A DNA stretch of 64,000 bases, from positions 62,001-126,000 of the forward strand of contig NZ_JALSLB010000054.1 in assembly GCF_026988555.1 (NCBI RefSeq), read 5' to 3'. The notes under the pieces were generated by a model. That model made no database searches and was not told the origin of the DNA. It saw only the letters and a list, made by a program, of their open reading frames with translations. Shown one piece after another: positions 54,291 through 63,584 of the stretch. The DNA comes from Thermococcus sp. Its GTDB lineage: Archaea > Methanobacteriota_B > Thermococci > Thermococcales > Thermococcaceae. The translations under genes were made by a program, and so were the position numbers. Each line of letters begins with the position of its first letter. Positions within the stretch are counted from its first letter, which is position 1.

Positions 54291-54740
54291 TCAGAGGGTC
54301 TCGAATTTAATCGTGTCAGTAACAAACGTTATGTCAAGGCAGTCTATCGCGTGCACTTTCTTAGTTATCTCAGAGAGTATTCTATCCATCTCCTTCATGT
54401 CCTTTGGACCCGCCACGTGGAGGATGAGGTTGTGTGACCCTATCGCCTTCTGGATCACCTTCACGTTCTCGTTTTCTTTCAGCACCTCGATGACACTATC
54501 TACATCCGTGCCGGGCTTTAGTGTTATGCCCAGGAGGGCGTACATGTACCCCAGGGAATCATAATCGGGGATAACGGTGTACTTCTTGATGATACCGTTC
54601 CTCTCGAGCCGGTCCATCCTGCGGGAGACCCTCTGCCTGGTAGTGTCAAGAAGCTCGGCCAGATCCTTATAGGTAAGCCTAGCGTTCTTTGCCAAGAGCT
54701 TCAAAATCCTGATATCGATGCCGGTTATTTTATCGGCCAT
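54291..54740 (-). CDS. Lrp/AsnC-family transcriptional regulator with upstream SurR-like site
   Basis: A 149-residue regulator with N-terminal helix-turn-helix (GIDIRILKLLAKNARLTYKDLAELL, TTRQRVSRRMDRLERNGII) and a C-terminal RAM domain (MYALLGITLKPGTDVDSV, IGSHNLILHVAGP). The ATG at MADKITGID follows GAGGTGGGTGAG. The TATA box TTTTATATAG is at about 54792-54783, and an exact extended SurR motif lies some 40 bases further upstream (54828-54844), suggesting activation by SurR. The target genes are unknown. Confidence 0.9.
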   Translation of the reverse strand: MADKITGIDIRILKLLAKNARLTYKDLAELLDTTRQRVSRRMDRLERNGIIKKYTVIPDYDSLGYMYALLGITLKPGTDVDSVIEVLKENENVKVIQKAIGSHNLILHVAGPKDMKEMDRILSEITKKVHAIDCLDITFVTDTIKFETL

Positions 54741-54827
54741 CTCACCCACCTCGACCATCTTTAGTTTTCAATAATGCCGGAGCTATATAAAAGTTTTTCC
54801 GTTATCTTGTAAACTTTTCAACAACTT

Positions 54828-54844
54828 AACCTTTAGTTCACAAC
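54828..54844 (-). promoter_or_regulatory. Extended SurR motif upstream of the Lrp-family gene
   Basis: On the minus strand the sequence GTTGTGAACTAAAGGTT fits GTT-n3-AAC-n5-GTT exactly. It lies about 40 bases upstream of the TATA box of the Lrp gene (starting 54740), the geometry of an activator site. The gap between this gene and mazG holds no other promoter facing it. The motif is established for SurR in Pyrococcus; binding here is inferred. Confidence 0.65.
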
Positions 54845-54938
54845 TTTTAATAAAATGCAACGTATCCCCTGACAGGAGCATGACATTACGTCACTATTTA
54901 GGACCTTGAAACGGGGGAAAGGGGGGCCAAATGTTACT

Positions 54939-55229
54939 TTAAGTTCCATTTCTCATATCCCGCCGCCTGTACTTCTCAATGCTCTCTCCAAGGGCCTCTT
55001 CCAGGTCAATCCCGTAGTGGTTGGCTATGCAGGAGAGGGCGAACATAACGTCACCCACCTCTTCCCGAAGCCTCACCAAATCCCCACCACTTTTTACGCC
55101 CTCCACCTTTAGCATCTCATCCGCCAGTTCTCCAACCTCCTCAACAAGCGCAGCTATCATCTTAAATGGTGTCCAGTACCCACCCAGTTCCTGGATCAGC
55201 TCATCAACCTTGACCTGCTCATTTTTCAT
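54939..55229 (-). CDS. MazG-like nucleotide pyrophosphohydrolase
   Basis: A 96-residue all-helical enzyme predicted to hydrolyse (d)NTPs to monophosphates, a house-cleaning role. The metal-binding pattern EExxE with a second ExxD is visible in VEEVGELADEM (residues near 28-39) and LREEVGDVMFAL. GAGGGTGCCGTT precedes the ATG. It lies 10 bases downstream of the ArsR gene and probably shares its transcript. Confidence 0.9.
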   Translation of the reverse strand: MKNEQVKVDELIQELGGYWTPFKMIAALVEEVGELADEMLKVEGVKSGGDLVRLREEVGDVMFALSCIANHYGIDLEEALGESIEKYRRRDMRNGT

Positions 55230-55239
55230 AACGGCACCC

Positions 55240-55617
55240 TCAAACGATCTCGGTCGTTATTCGTTCAAGATAGTTCTTGATGGCCTCGGAGTTCGTTCTG
55301 TAAAAACGCATTTTTCCCTCTCTCCTCTCCTCCAGCAGCCCTGACTCCTTCAAAACACGCAGATGGTGGCTTATGAGAGTCTGGTCTTTTTCAAGTATCT
55401 GCGATATAAGACAGACGCACAGCCATGTGTCCTTAAGAAGCTTGAGCATCTGGAGGCGTGTAGGGTTTGAAACGGCCTTCAGGAAAGTAAGGGCATTGGG
55501 ATTGACGTTGGGGTCTACCTCAGTGTCGAGGTCAAGGATATCGCATGATTCTGCACAGCGAAGCACGGTGCTCTTCTGACCGGCACTCAGTTTCTCAACG
55601 ACTTCCGCAAGTCTCAT
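55240..55617 (-). CDS. ArsR-family metal- or thiol-sensing regulator
   Basis: A 125-residue winged-helix regulator with the classical ArsR core: NPTRLQMLKLLKDTWLCVCLISQIL, DQTLISHHLRVLKESGLLEERREG. The CVC in the third helix matches the ELCVCDL metal site, and another pair, CAESCDIL, occurs in the N-terminal extension, so the protein may sense a soft metal or thiol oxidation. The ATG at MRLAEVVEK follows GGTGAGGAAG, with a TATA-like CTTAAAG upstream. Followed by mazG. Confidence 0.9.
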   Translation of the reverse strand: MRLAEVVEKLSAGQKSTVLRCAESCDILDLDTEVDPNVNPNALTFLKAVSNPTRLQMLKLLKDTWLCVCLISQILEKDQTLISHHLRVLKESGLLEERREGKMRFYRTNSEAIKNYLERITTEIV

Positions 55618-55740
55618 CTTCCTCACCGTAACCAGTTAGTCCTCAAACCTTTAAGAATTTTTGCTCACATGAAAATAATTAGGGAGTACGGGACGATCAA
55701 CATCTCGCTCTTTCAGGCCTCACCTTGTGGTGTGAGAGGA

Positions 55741-56115
55741 TCAATCAACTATCAACACCTTCATAGGACCGCCATCACTTCCGTAGGCCACGATGCTCTC
55801 CTCGGTGAAGGGGTACGCGATTATTATATGGACTCCCCCAAACTTCGAGAAGAACTGGAGATCCGCCGTCGAAGGGCGTGCGTTTGGTACTGGATGTGAG
55901 TGCACGGTACCCTTGATGTTCTCGTCCATGGGAAGCATCCAAGTGTTGAAAAAGGCGGAGTTCCTCCCAAAGTGGCCCGCAGGGGCTATAAGGACTTCCT
56001 CAAACACCCCCTCCCTCTCCCGCAGGAACCCTGCAAACTCGTTGGGGTAGAAGTCCCTAGCGAGTTCAAGCAAGTACTCCAAGAGTTCTCTTCTTATCCT
56101 CACGCTCGTTTTCAT
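55741..56115 (-). CDS. JAMM/MPN-domain metalloprotease
   Basis: A 124-residue stand-alone JAMM protein. The zinc motif is complete: GTVHSHPVPNARPSTADL (H-x-H followed by S and D), with an upstream glutamate in NEFAGFL. Archaeal JAMM proteases remove ubiquitin-like SAMP modifiers; in Thermococcales the substrate is not established. The ATG at MKTSVRIR follows GGTGAGTGGC. It comes 25 bases after ridA on the same strand. Confidence 0.9.
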   Translation of the reverse strand: MKTSVRIRRELLEYLLELARDFYPNEFAGFLREREGVFEEVLIAPAGHFGRNSAFFNTWMLPMDENIKGTVHSHPVPNARPSTADLQFFSKFGGVHIIIAYPFTEESIVAYGSDGGPMKVLIVD

Positions 56116-56140
56116 GCCACTCACCTATTTAACCGCAACC

Positions 56141-56524
56141 TTAAAGAACGGCAATGGCGTCGATTTCAATTTTTGCCCCTTTTGGGAGATGCGACACCTC
56201 AACAACCGCTCTGGCTGGTCTGGAAGTGCCGAAGTACCCTTCGTACACATTGTTGAACTTCTCAAAGTCCCTCAAGTCGATCATGTACACGGTCACCTTC
56301 ACGACGTTATCGGAGCTTCCACCGGCGGCCTTAACAGTAGCAAGGACGTTCTCTATAGTGATCCTCGCGGCCTCCTCTATGGGCCCCTGCACGAGCTCCC
56401 CCGTCCTAGGATCTATGGGTATCTGGCCGGAAACGAAGAGCAGCTGCCCTTCCCCCACTACTCCCTGGCTGTACGGGCCTATCGGTTGAGGGGACTCGTT
56501 CGTGGATATAAAGCTTTTACCCAA
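56141..56524 (-). CDS. RidA/YjgF-family enamine/imine deaminase
   Basis: A 127-residue trimeric protein that hydrolyses reactive enamines and imines from PLP enzymes. Family signatures are PQPIGPYSQGVV, LLFVSGQIPIDP with the conserved Gln, and the C-terminal ARAVVEVSHLPKGAKIEIDA with the substrate-binding Arg. The start is likely TTG 56524, preceded by GGGGTGATACCA, since no ATG is near; GTG 56533 is the alternative. The PLP enzyme at 19.6 kb is one possible source of such intermediates. Confidence 0.92.
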   Translation of the reverse strand: MGKSFISTNESPQPIGPYSQGVVGEGQLLFVSGQIPIDPRTGELVQGPIEEAARITIENVLATVKAAGGSSDNVVKVTVYMIDLRDFEKFNNVYEGYFGTSRPARAVVEVSHLPKGAKIEIDAIAVL

Positions 56525-56548
56525 TGGTATCACCCCGTTAGTGTGCCG

Positions 56549-57340
56549 TCACCCTGCCTTTTCAAGGTACTTCTCAAGGGACTTTGCCGGGATATCGAGG
56601 GGTAGTCCTATCTTTTCGAGGGCTTTTCTGAGTGCGTAAATCCTGGCGTGTTCCACAAACTCCCTCCCAGCGTAGTTGGAAGGGACAAAATGCCGGTACT
56701 TTTCAAGAACGAGCGGTATCTCAGACTTTCTCACCTTTTTAAACTCCCCAAACCATGCGTCTATGCCCTTCACATCGATCCCAGCGTAGGTGGGGAGCTT
56801 GAGGGTTACCGTCTCGTTTATACTTGCTAGTAGCCTCGCTACCTCCGCCATTGGGGTGTTCTCGTCTATCATGATTCTTTTAACCACTATCCATCCTCCA
56901 TGTTTGGCCGTGAAGTTCACGTGATCCTCCGGAAACGGAAAGACGACACTGACATCGGTAATCGGCCTCTCAGGATACTGAACCGTCATCTTCCTGGAAA
57001 GGGTTTCCCTGACGAGCAGGGCCCTCGCCACGTCCACAAGATGCTTCCTTATCTTCTTGTTTTCCTCAAAGACCAGCGAGCCCAGTTTCCTGGAGATCCC
57101 CGGTGATTTCATGGCGACTACCGCGTCCGCAAAATCCTTCGTTGAGAGCTCCTCCGCCAAGCTCAGAATACCAGCGACGTTCATGATCCCAGTCAAATAT
57201 TCGGGTATCTTGGGGTTTACCGTGTTGGCAACACTCGCCAAGAAATGGGCCACGTTTTCATCCCTTAAGTCCAGGAGCTTGTCTCCAGCCTTCCATTCTC
57301 CATGTCTAACCGTGAACATTACATGATCCTCTACCCTCAT
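56549..57340 (-). CDS. DUF2666 protein with internal duplication
   Basis: A 263-residue cytoplasmic protein of a family known only from archaea. Two tandem repeats are obvious: EDHVMFTVRHGEWKAG near residue 4 and EDHVNFTAKHGGWIVV near residue 139, each followed by a helix-rich half (VAHFLASVANTVNPKIP and VARLLASINETVTLKLP). No catalytic motif is known. The ATG at MRVEDHV follows GGTGGAGACG. It heads a minus-strand run with ridA and JAMM. Confidence 0.72.
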   Translation of the reverse strand: MRVEDHVMFTVRHGEWKAGDKLLDLRDENVAHFLASVANTVNPKIPEYLTGIMNVAGILSLAEELSTKDFADAVVAMKSPGISRKLGSLVFEENKKIRKHLVDVARALLVRETLSRKMTVQYPERPITDVSVVFPFPEDHVNFTAKHGGWIVVKRIMIDENTPMAEVARLLASINETVTLKLPTYAGIDVKGIDAWFGEFKKVRKSEIPLVLEKYRHFVPSNYAGREFVEHARIYALRKALEKIGLPLDIPAKSLEKYLEKAG

Positions 57341-57452
57341 CGTCTCCACCATGAATACTTTCGGGTCCCCGTATTTTAGCTTTTCCTCTCATTGAAAAAA
57401 GTTATAAATCGCCCTGAGAATGCGGGTTCAGAGGGTGAGAGAGGGAGAGACT

Positions 57453-59366
57453 ATGGGCGAGGACGAAAGTATCAATATGGAAGCTCAATCTCAGCCGGTA
57501 TACGGGGAAACCCTTGATTTGGGACTCGATTTCAAAACCACCGAGGACATAGAGGTACCTGAGAAACTCATAGACCAGGTCATCGGTCAAGAGCACGCGG
57601 TTGAAGTGATAAAGACCGCCGCAAACCAAAAGAGGCATGTCCTTCTTATCGGTGAGCCGGGAACCGGAAAATCTATGCTTGGTCAGGCGATGGCCGAGCT
57701 CCTTCCTGTTGAAAGTCTGGAGGACATCCTCGTCTTTCCGAATCCAGAAGACGAGAACATGCCCAAAATAAAGACCGTACCAGCGTGTCAAGGAAAGCGT
57801 ATAGTGGAGCGTTACCGCGAGAAAGCCAAGGGACAGGAGAACATCAAGTCGTACCTCCTTCTGATGGTGATATTCACCGTGATGATGGCCCTGTTTCTGC
57901 AGTTCAATGCAACGACGCTCCTCATGGGTATCTTCGTTATAATAATAACCATAATGGCTTTATCCAACATGCGCATGCGGACGTCCGTTCTGGTTCCAAA
58001 GCTCCTTATAGACAACTGTGGGAGGGGTAAAGCCCCATTCGTCGATGCAACAGGTGCCCATGCTGGGGCGCTCCTCGGCGATGTGCGCCATGATCCGTTC
58101 CAGAGCGGTGGTCTGGGTACACCCGCCCATGAGAGGGTTGAACCCGGTATGATACATCGCGCCCACAGGGGCGTCCTGTTCGTGGACGAGGTGGCAACGC
58201 TGAGTCTCAAAATGCAGCAGAACCTCCTCACCGCAATGCAGGAAAAAAGATTCCCAATAACCGGACAGAGCGAGATGTCCAGCGGCGCCATGGTCCGGAC
58301 GGAACCGGTTCCCTGCGACTTCATCCTGGTGGCGGCCGGGAATCTCGATACCGTCGATAAGATGCATCCAGCACTGCGTTCCCGTATTCGCGGATACGGT
58401 TACGAGGTGTACATGAGGACCACGATGCCTGACACAATAGAGAACAGAAGAAAGCTCGTTCAATTCGTTGCACAGGAGGTCAAAAGGGACGGCAAGATAC
58501 CTCACTTCACCAAGGAGGCCGTTGAAGAAATAGTCCGCGAAGCCCAGAAGCGCGCCGGCAGAAAAGGGCACCTCACGCTCCGCCTTCGTGATCTGGGCGG
58601 TATAGTAAGGGCCGCAGGGGATATAGCAATTAAGAAGGGCAGGAAGCACGTTGAACGCGAGGACGTCCTAGAGGCAATGAAAATGGCAAAACCGCTTGAG
58701 AAACAGCTCGCAGATTGGTACATAGAGATGAAGAAGGAGTACCAGGTCATCAAAGCGGAAGGGAACGAGATAGGCCGTGTCAATGGTCTGGCGGTCATAG
58801 GGGAGCAGAGCGGTATAGTCCTCCCCATAGAGGCGGTCGTTGCCCCGGCCGCGAGCAGGGAAGAGGGCAAGATTATAGTCACCGGGAAGCTTGGCGAGAT
58901 AGCAAAGGAGGCCGTGCAGAACGTTTCGGCGATAATCAAGAGGTACAAAGGAGAGGACATCAGCAAGTACGACATCCACGTTCAGTTCCTGCAGACATAC
59001 GAGGGTGTTGAGGGGGACAGTGCTAGCATAAGCGTTGCCACCGCAGTTATCTCGGCACTTGAGAACATCCCAATAAGACAGGATGTTGCGATGACCGGCT
59101 CCCTCAGTGTCAGGGGTGAGGTGTTACCGATAGGGGGCGCCACGCCGAAGATAGAAGCGGCGATCGAGGCGGGAGTAAAAACCGTCATAATCCCCAAGTC
59201 CAATGAAAAGGACGTTTTCCTGAGCAGGGACAGGGCAGAGAAGGTGGAGATAATCCCCGTTGAGACGATAGATCAGGTTCTTGAGATAGCGCTGGAAGAA
59301 GGGGGGAGAAAGGAGACCTTGCTCCACCGCATAAAAGATGCCCTCCCACTCAAAGGGGCGGATTGA
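57453..59366 (+). CDS. Membrane-anchored Lon protease (archaeal LonB)
   Basis: ATP-dependent protease of 637 residues. The AAA+ domain has Walker A GEPGTGKS near residue 67 and a Walker [12 protein letters not shown]; two transmembrane helices (about residues 132-170, [17 protein letters not shown] and [11 protein letters not shown]) inserted in the AAA+ domain anchor it to the membrane as in all LonB proteins. The C-terminal protease domain has the Ser-Lys dyad: Ser523 in EGDSAS and Lys566 in ATPKIEAA. The ATG at MGEDESIN follows GAGGGAGAGACT. A TATA-like TTATAAAT lies about 50 bases upstream. Confidence 0.93.
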   Translation: MGEDESINMEAQSQPVYGETLDLGLDFKTTEDIEVPEKLIDQVIGQEHAVEVIKTAANQKRHVLLIGEPGTGKSMLGQAMAELLPVESLEDILVFPNPEDENMPKIKTVPACQGKRIVERYREKAKGQENIKSYLLLMVIFTVMMALFLQFNATTLLMGIFVIIITIMALSNMRMRTSVLVPKLLIDNCGRGKAPFVDATGAHAGALLGDVRHDPFQSGGLGTPAHERVEPGMIHRAHRGVLFVDEVATLSLKMQQNLLTAMQEKRFPITGQSEMSSGAMVRTEPVPCDFILVAAGNLDTVDKMHPALRSRIRGYGYEVYMRTTMPDTIENRRKLVQFVAQEVKRDGKIPHFTKEAVEEIVREAQKRAGRKGHLTLRLRDLGGIVRAAGDIAIKKGRKHVEREDVLEAMKMAKPLEKQLADWYIEMKKEYQVIKAEGNEIGRVNGLAVIGEQSGIVLPIEAVVAPAASREEGKIIVTGKLGEIAKEAVQNVSAIIKRYKGEDISKYDIHVQFLQTYEGVEGDSASISVATAVISALENIPIRQDVAMTGSLSVRGEVLPIGGATPKIEAAIEAGVKTVIIPKSNEKDVFLSRDRAEKVEIIPVETIDQVLEIALEEGGRKETLLHRIKDALPLKGAD

Positions 59367-59479
59367 TCCCCCCTTTCCCTTTTCACAGTCGACCACCTAT
59401 TGGGTTCTGCGGCTGGTTCACAAATGTGGCCAGAAATTCTTAAAAACGTCCTATCAACGTTACCCACGGAGGTGAGATA

Positions 59480-60226
59480 ATGCTCAAAGTTGAGAACCTT
59501 CACGTCACCGTAGAGAACAGGGAGATTCTTAGGGGAGTTAACCTCGAAGTTAAGTCAGGAGAGTTTCATGTTGTCATGGGACCAAACGGGAGCGGAAAAT
59601 CAACTTTGGCCCTCACGGTAGCCGGTCACCCGAAATATTGGGTTACGGGGGGCAGGATACTCCTCGGGGAGGAGGATATAACTGCCCTAAGCCCCGACGA
59701 AAGGGCAAGGCGTGGGGTGATGCTGGCATTTCAGAACCCTCATGAGGTGGAGGGCGTTAGGATCATTGATTTCCTTCAGCAGGTCCTCGTTGAACTTAAG
59801 GGTATGGATCCGGTCCGGGCTTATGACGTTATACTCGAAAAAGTTAGGGACCTGTGGTTCAAAGAGGGGGACATCTACCGCTACGTCAACGTCGGATTCT
59901 CAGGAGGGGAGAGGAAAAGACTTGAACTTCTGCAGGCCCTTCTTATGGAGCCAAAGCTGCTCATCCTGGACGAGCCGGACAGCGGCGTCGACGTTGATTC
60001 ACTCAGCATCATCAGCCGGAAGATAGACGAGCTCCACAGGAACGGAACTGCGATCCTGCTAATAACGCACTACGGAAGGATACTCAGGCACCTCGACCCC
60101 AGCAGTTTCACCGTGCACGTGATGAGGAACGGCAGGATAGTCCTTGAACGGGGTGGGGAGTTCGTTGACGAGATAGAGAAGAAGGGTTTCCAGACCATAT
60201 TTGAGGAGTGTGGTTGCGATGAGTGA
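59480..60226 (+). CDS. sufC: SufC, ABC-type ATPase for Fe-S cluster assembly
   Basis: Cytosolic ATPase that drives the SufBC(D) scaffold. Walker A MGPNGSGKST near residue 34, the ABC signature FSGGERKRLELLQ near 136, Walker B LLILDEPDSGVD near 158, and the H-loop LLITHYGRIL are all visible. The length is 248 residues. GGAGGTGAGATA precedes the ATG. It overlaps sufB by 8 bases, so the two are translationally coupled. Confidence 0.95.
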   Translation: MLKVENLHVTVENREILRGVNLEVKSGEFHVVMGPNGSGKSTLALTVAGHPKYWVTGGRILLGEEDITALSPDERARRGVMLAFQNPHEVEGVRIIDFLQQVLVELKGMDPVRAYDVILEKVRDLWFKEGDIYRYVNVGFSGGERKRLELLQALLMEPKLLILDEPDSGVDVDSLSIISRKIDELHRNGTAILLITHYGRILRHLDPSSFTVHVMRNGRIVLERGGEFVDEIEKKGFQTIFEECGCDE

Positions 60227-61559
60227 GACCATAACGGTTAAAGACGCCAAAGGCATCATTGAGGGCGAAATAGAGAATCTTGCGAAGAGAAACGGCGAAC
60301 CGGAGTGGATGACGCGGATAAGATACAGGGCCGTAGAAGCCTTCGAGAAAGCCCCTCACAACGATCCAATGATAAGTGAGGAAGAGTTGCTCAAGTTCAT
60401 CGCAAAGCCGGAGATAGCAGGCATCCCAGAAAAAGTTGAGAGCCTTGAGGACCTGCCACCGGAGATGAAGGCCCTCCTTGACAGGCTAGGGATAAACGAG
60501 GTCGAGCAGAAGTACGTTGCCGGCCTCGCAGTCCAGACAGATACGGGCATAGTTTACAATCAGTTCCTTCAGGAGTGGGCAAAAAAAGGGCTGATAGTCC
60601 TTCCGATGGAAGAAGCCGTTAGGAAGTACCCCGATGTCGTTAAGAAGCATTTCCTTCGGATGTTCCGGGCGGAGGAAAGCAAGCTAGCGGCATACCATAC
60701 GGCCGTTTGGAACGGGGGGATATTCCTCTACGTCAAAGAGGGGTTGAAGGTGCCTTTCCCTCTTCATCTGTTTTTCCTCATTCAGGAAAGCGCACTTGCG
60801 CAGGCGCCCCATATAATGATAATCGCGGAACCGAAAAGTGAGTTCCATCTTATAGAGGGGTGCACGGCGCCGATACTCGTAAGACACTCACTCCATCTTG
60901 ACATGACGGAGGCCTACATCCGTGATGGGGCAAGGGCCCAGCTCACCGTGCTCCAGAACTGGCCTGAGTACGTTCACACGAGGCCGATGACGAGGGCGGA
61001 GCTCGGTAAAGGGGCCCGTTTCATAAACACCACCGTGGGCCTCGGAACGGGCAGGAGCAACGTGGCCAATCCAAAGTACTGGGTCGATTCTGGTGGTTAC
61101 GTTGAGCTCAACGGGATTCTTCTAGGCCAAAAGGACTGGTACGTTGACCTGGGTGGGGAAATGTACCTCCGGGGCGAGGGCGCGGCAGGGATAAACGCCA
61201 GCAAATCCGTTATAATGGACGAGAGCACCATCATAACTAGGGGCAAGATAGTGGCCGAGGCGCCGAAAACGAAGGGACACATAAGCTGCGACGCGCTCCT
61301 CATGAGCGACGGGGCGACGATGGAGACCTACCCCGGCCTGGTCAGCAGGGTTGACGACGCCGAGCTGAGCCACGAGGCCGCGATAGGCAAGATACGTGAG
61401 GAGGAGCTGTTCTACCTGATGTCGCGCGGTCTCAGCGAGGAGAAGGCGACGCAGCTCATAGTCAAGGGTTTCCTTGAGCCCATGCTCAAGGACATCCCAA
61501 TGGAGTTCCTCGTGGAGATAAGGCGGATAATTGAACTTGCAGTGAGCGGGGGCATGTGA
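60219..61559 (+). CDS. sufB: SufB/SufD-family Fe-S scaffold protein
   Basis: A 446-residue scaffold of the SUF system. The beta-helix core has the family pieces HIMIIAEPKSEFHLIEGC, QLTVLQNWPEYVHT, YWVDSGGYVELNGILLGQ, and the C-terminal helical domain MSDGATMETYPGL... with DDAELSHEAAIGKIREEELFYLMSRGL, given here only as fragments; AELSHEAAIGKI is the strongest. The ATG at MSETITVKD lies inside the sufC end. Many archaea have only SufB and SufC, and no separate SufD is seen here, so this protein probably forms a homodimeric scaffold. Confidence 0.93.
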   Translation: MSETITVKDAKGIIEGEIENLAKRNGEPEWMTRIRYRAVEAFEKAPHNDPMISEEELLKFIAKPEIAGIPEKVESLEDLPPEMKALLDRLGINEVEQKYVAGLAVQTDTGIVYNQFLQEWAKKGLIVLPMEEAVRKYPDVVKKHFLRMFRAEESKLAAYHTAVWNGGIFLYVKEGLKVPFPLHLFFLIQESALAQAPHIMIIAEPKSEFHLIEGCTAPILVRHSLHLDMTEAYIRDGARAQLTVLQNWPEYVHTRPMTRAELGKGARFINTTVGLGTGRSNVANPKYWVDSGGYVELNGILLGQKDWYVDLGGEMYLRGEGAAGINASKSVIMDESTIITRGKIVAEAPKTKGHISCDALLMSDGATMETYPGLVSRVDDAELSHEAAIGKIREEELFYLMSRGLSEEKATQLIVKGFLEPMLKDIPMEFLVEIRRIIELAVSGGM

Positions 61560-61576
61560 GCCCCCCGGTGATCCTC

Positions 61577-62221
61577 ATGTATCGGGAAAAGTACAACAGG
61601 CTAGGGCGGCAGTACGACATCCTGGAGAGGCCGCTTGAGGGATTCTTTGAACCCCTCAGGGAGAGGGCCCTCTCGTTTGCCCGGGGTAGAACCCTTGAGG
61701 TGGGCGTTGGGACGGGTAAAACACTCCCCCATTATCCCCAAGGAGTGGAGATTTACGCCATCGACGGTAGTGAGAAGATGCTCGAAGTTGCCAAAAGAAG
61801 GGCTAAGGAGCTCAGGATTGACGTGAAGTTCTACCTCACGGAAGCTGAGAATCTCCCGTTTCCGGACGCGTATTTTGAGACCGTTGTCTCCTCGTTCACC
61901 TTCTGCACGGTTCCTCATCCGGAGAGGGCTATGAAAGAACTTCACAGGGTTTTAAAGCCTGGAGGACGGGCCATCTTCCTCGAACACACAAAAAGTGACA
62001 GCACCACCATTAACGTCCTCTTCCTTTTGCCCCTGAATCTCTTCCTGAAGTTCCTTGTCGAGGACAGCACTTTGAGGGAAACTCACGTCCTTGTGAGGCG
62101 GTTCTTTGAAGTCGAGCTGGAGGAGACCCATCACCACGGGATTGTACGCCTTATACTTGCCAGGAAAGCGAGCAAAAGAACCTTCCGTGAGAAACCTTTC
62201 GATCGTTACATGTCTTTTTGA
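61577..62221 (+). CDS. Class I SAM-dependent methyltransferase
   Basis: A 214-residue methyltransferase. Motif I is LEVGVGTGKTLPHYP near residue 40, then YAIDGSEKMLEVAKRRA and FPDAYFETVVSSFTFCTVP with LHRVLKPGGRAIFLEH (motif III), the pattern of UbiE/phosphatidylethanolamine-type methyltransferases. The substrate is unknown. The ATG at MYREKYNRLG follows GGTGATCCTC; the longer frame begins at a GTG overlapping the sufB stop. It converges with the hydrogenase protease gene and overlaps it by 16 bases. Confidence 0.85.
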   Translation: MYREKYNRLGRQYDILERPLEGFFEPLRERALSFARGRTLEVGVGTGKTLPHYPQGVEIYAIDGSEKMLEVAKRRAKELRIDVKFYLTEAENLPFPDAYFETVVSSFTFCTVPHPERAMKELHRVLKPGGRAIFLEHTKSDSTTINVLFLLPLNLFLKFLVEDSTLRETHVLVRRFFEVELEETHHHGIVRLILARKASKRTFREKPFDRYMSF

Positions 62222-62676
62222 TCGGTGGTTAACCCACACAATCTTTCAACGAGCTCAACCACCTCGGGGATGGCCCCCTCAACCTCATCGCTCAGGTCCA
62301 TCCCGAGGTCTATCTCCTTGGCAACGACGCCGATGAAGTGAATATCTGCTTTGGCAAGGCGTTCGTCCATCGCCATCAGGAGTTTGAGGCCGTCGATGGC
62401 TCCCATAAAGTGGGCACTCCTTATCTCGCCCTTGAGCTTCTCAAAAACTTCCTTTCCTCGCAGATGCACTATCTCCCCCGACGGGAATTCCCCGCTCAGA
62501 ATGGCATCGATGATTATCAGCCTTTCCTCGCCGTTGTAGTGGTTTGAAAGCTTGAGGATGTCGGTGCCGACTTCTAAGACGTTGCAACCCCTCCCGACGA
62601 GCCTCCTTCCAACCTCAAGGCCAACGCCGTCGTCCTTCATTAGCTCGTTGCCGAGGGCGAGGATGATGGTTCCCAT
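62206..62676 (-). CDS. Hydrogenase maturation protease (HycI/HyaD family)
   Basis: A 156-residue nickel-dependent endopeptidase that trims the C-terminus of the [NiFe] hydrogenase large subunit once nickel is in place. The pattern IILALGNELMKDDGVGLEVGRRL contains the first metal ligand; the conserved Asp of IIIDAILSG and a His in IRSAHFMGAIDG complete the site (metal ligands Glu/Asp/Asp/His in the family). The ATG is preceded by GGGAAGCAAG. A cytosolic hydrogenase large subunit whose C-terminus would be a substrate is encoded at the right edge of the window. Confidence 0.92.
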   Translation of the reverse strand: MGTIILALGNELMKDDGVGLEVGRRLVGRGCNVLEVGTDILKLSNHYNGEERLIIIDAILSGEFPSGEIVHLRGKEVFEKLKGEIRSAHFMGAIDGLKLLMAMDERLAKADIHFIGVVAKEIDLGMDLSDEVEGAIPEVVELVERLCGLTTDQKDM

Positions 62677-62785
62677 CTTGCTTCCCTTCAGAAGTTCTCC
62701 CCGGTGTTTATAAGTCTTGTCGGAACCTTTATATACTATGATTAATAGTTATAACTACCCCGGATTCAAAAGGAGGTATGTTCCA

Positions 62786-63508
62786 ATGCTGAAGAAGGTT
62801 GCACCCCTAGTGCTGGTGCTCGTCGTTTTTTCTGCTGGATGTCTCATTCATGTGGAACGGGAAACGACTGCCCCCGGTTTCTCCCTTAACGTCACCTACG
62901 CTCCTTTCAAGGCCCCCGTTAATGTGACCGCCCTCACCGTTAACATAAGCGCGAACTTCATTGGGTATCGCCATATCGTCGTCAACTACTCCTATCCTGT
63001 GATTCTAATAAAGGCTGGCCCGGGCGTCCGCAACGTCTCGGCCTTCAGGCTCTCGAAGGATGTCTACCTCGTTCCCTACTACACCTTCAATAACACCGAA
63101 GGAATGACGTCGGTGACCCTGCAGTTGGAGAACGGCTCGATGACATTTGCAAACATCAAGGTTTTCGGAACGCCGGCGAAAGTCGTTGACATTACCGTTA
63201 ACTACGAGGTTGAAAAGAACGGAACGCACCACATCGTTAGGCCCCTGGGCTGGTCGGTGAATACCCTGAGGCTCTGGAACGAGACGTTCAACGCCACGGT
63301 GGAACTGGGGGAGCCAATCCAGATTGCCAACGCTCCAAGGGTGGAGTTCAAAAACGGCACCTACGTCCTCCCAACGGTCTGCAAATCCACTGACGGAGGT
63401 CTCACGGTCATCTACAGGTACTCCGTTGCCTCGGTCTACATCGTTGGACCCGCTGGAGACGGCTTCGTCGGGAAAGTCTACTTCCCCTGCGAAGAGACAA
63501 CCGGGTGA
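62786..63508 (+). CDS. Predicted lipoprotein of unknown function
   Basis: A 240-residue lipoprotein. The signal is LVLVLVVFSAGC with Cys about residue 20. The mature part is beta-rich with many N-glycosylation sequons (NVT, NAT, NGT, NVS) and two C-terminal cysteines (VCKST, FPCEE) that could form a disulfide. No domain is recognised. The ATG at MLKKVAPL follows GGAGGT at 8 bases; the longer ORF upstream is not supported. It is convergent with hydA. Confidence 0.75.
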   Translation: MLKKVAPLVLVLVVFSAGCLIHVERETTAPGFSLNVTYAPFKAPVNVTALTVNISANFIGYRHIVVNYSYPVILIKAGPGVRNVSAFRLSKDVYLVPYYTFNNTEGMTSVTLQLENGSMTFANIKVFGTPAKVVDITVNYEVEKNGTHHIVRPLGWSVNTLRLWNETFNATVELGEPIQIANAPRVEFKNGTYVLPTVCKSTDGGLTVIYRYSVASVYIVGPAGDGFVGKVYFPCEETTG

Positions 63509-63584
63509 CTTATGAAACCAGCCCTACATTTTCATTTCTGCCGGCTCAGTGTGAAATAATGACAAAAATTGAGAGGCGAAAAAC

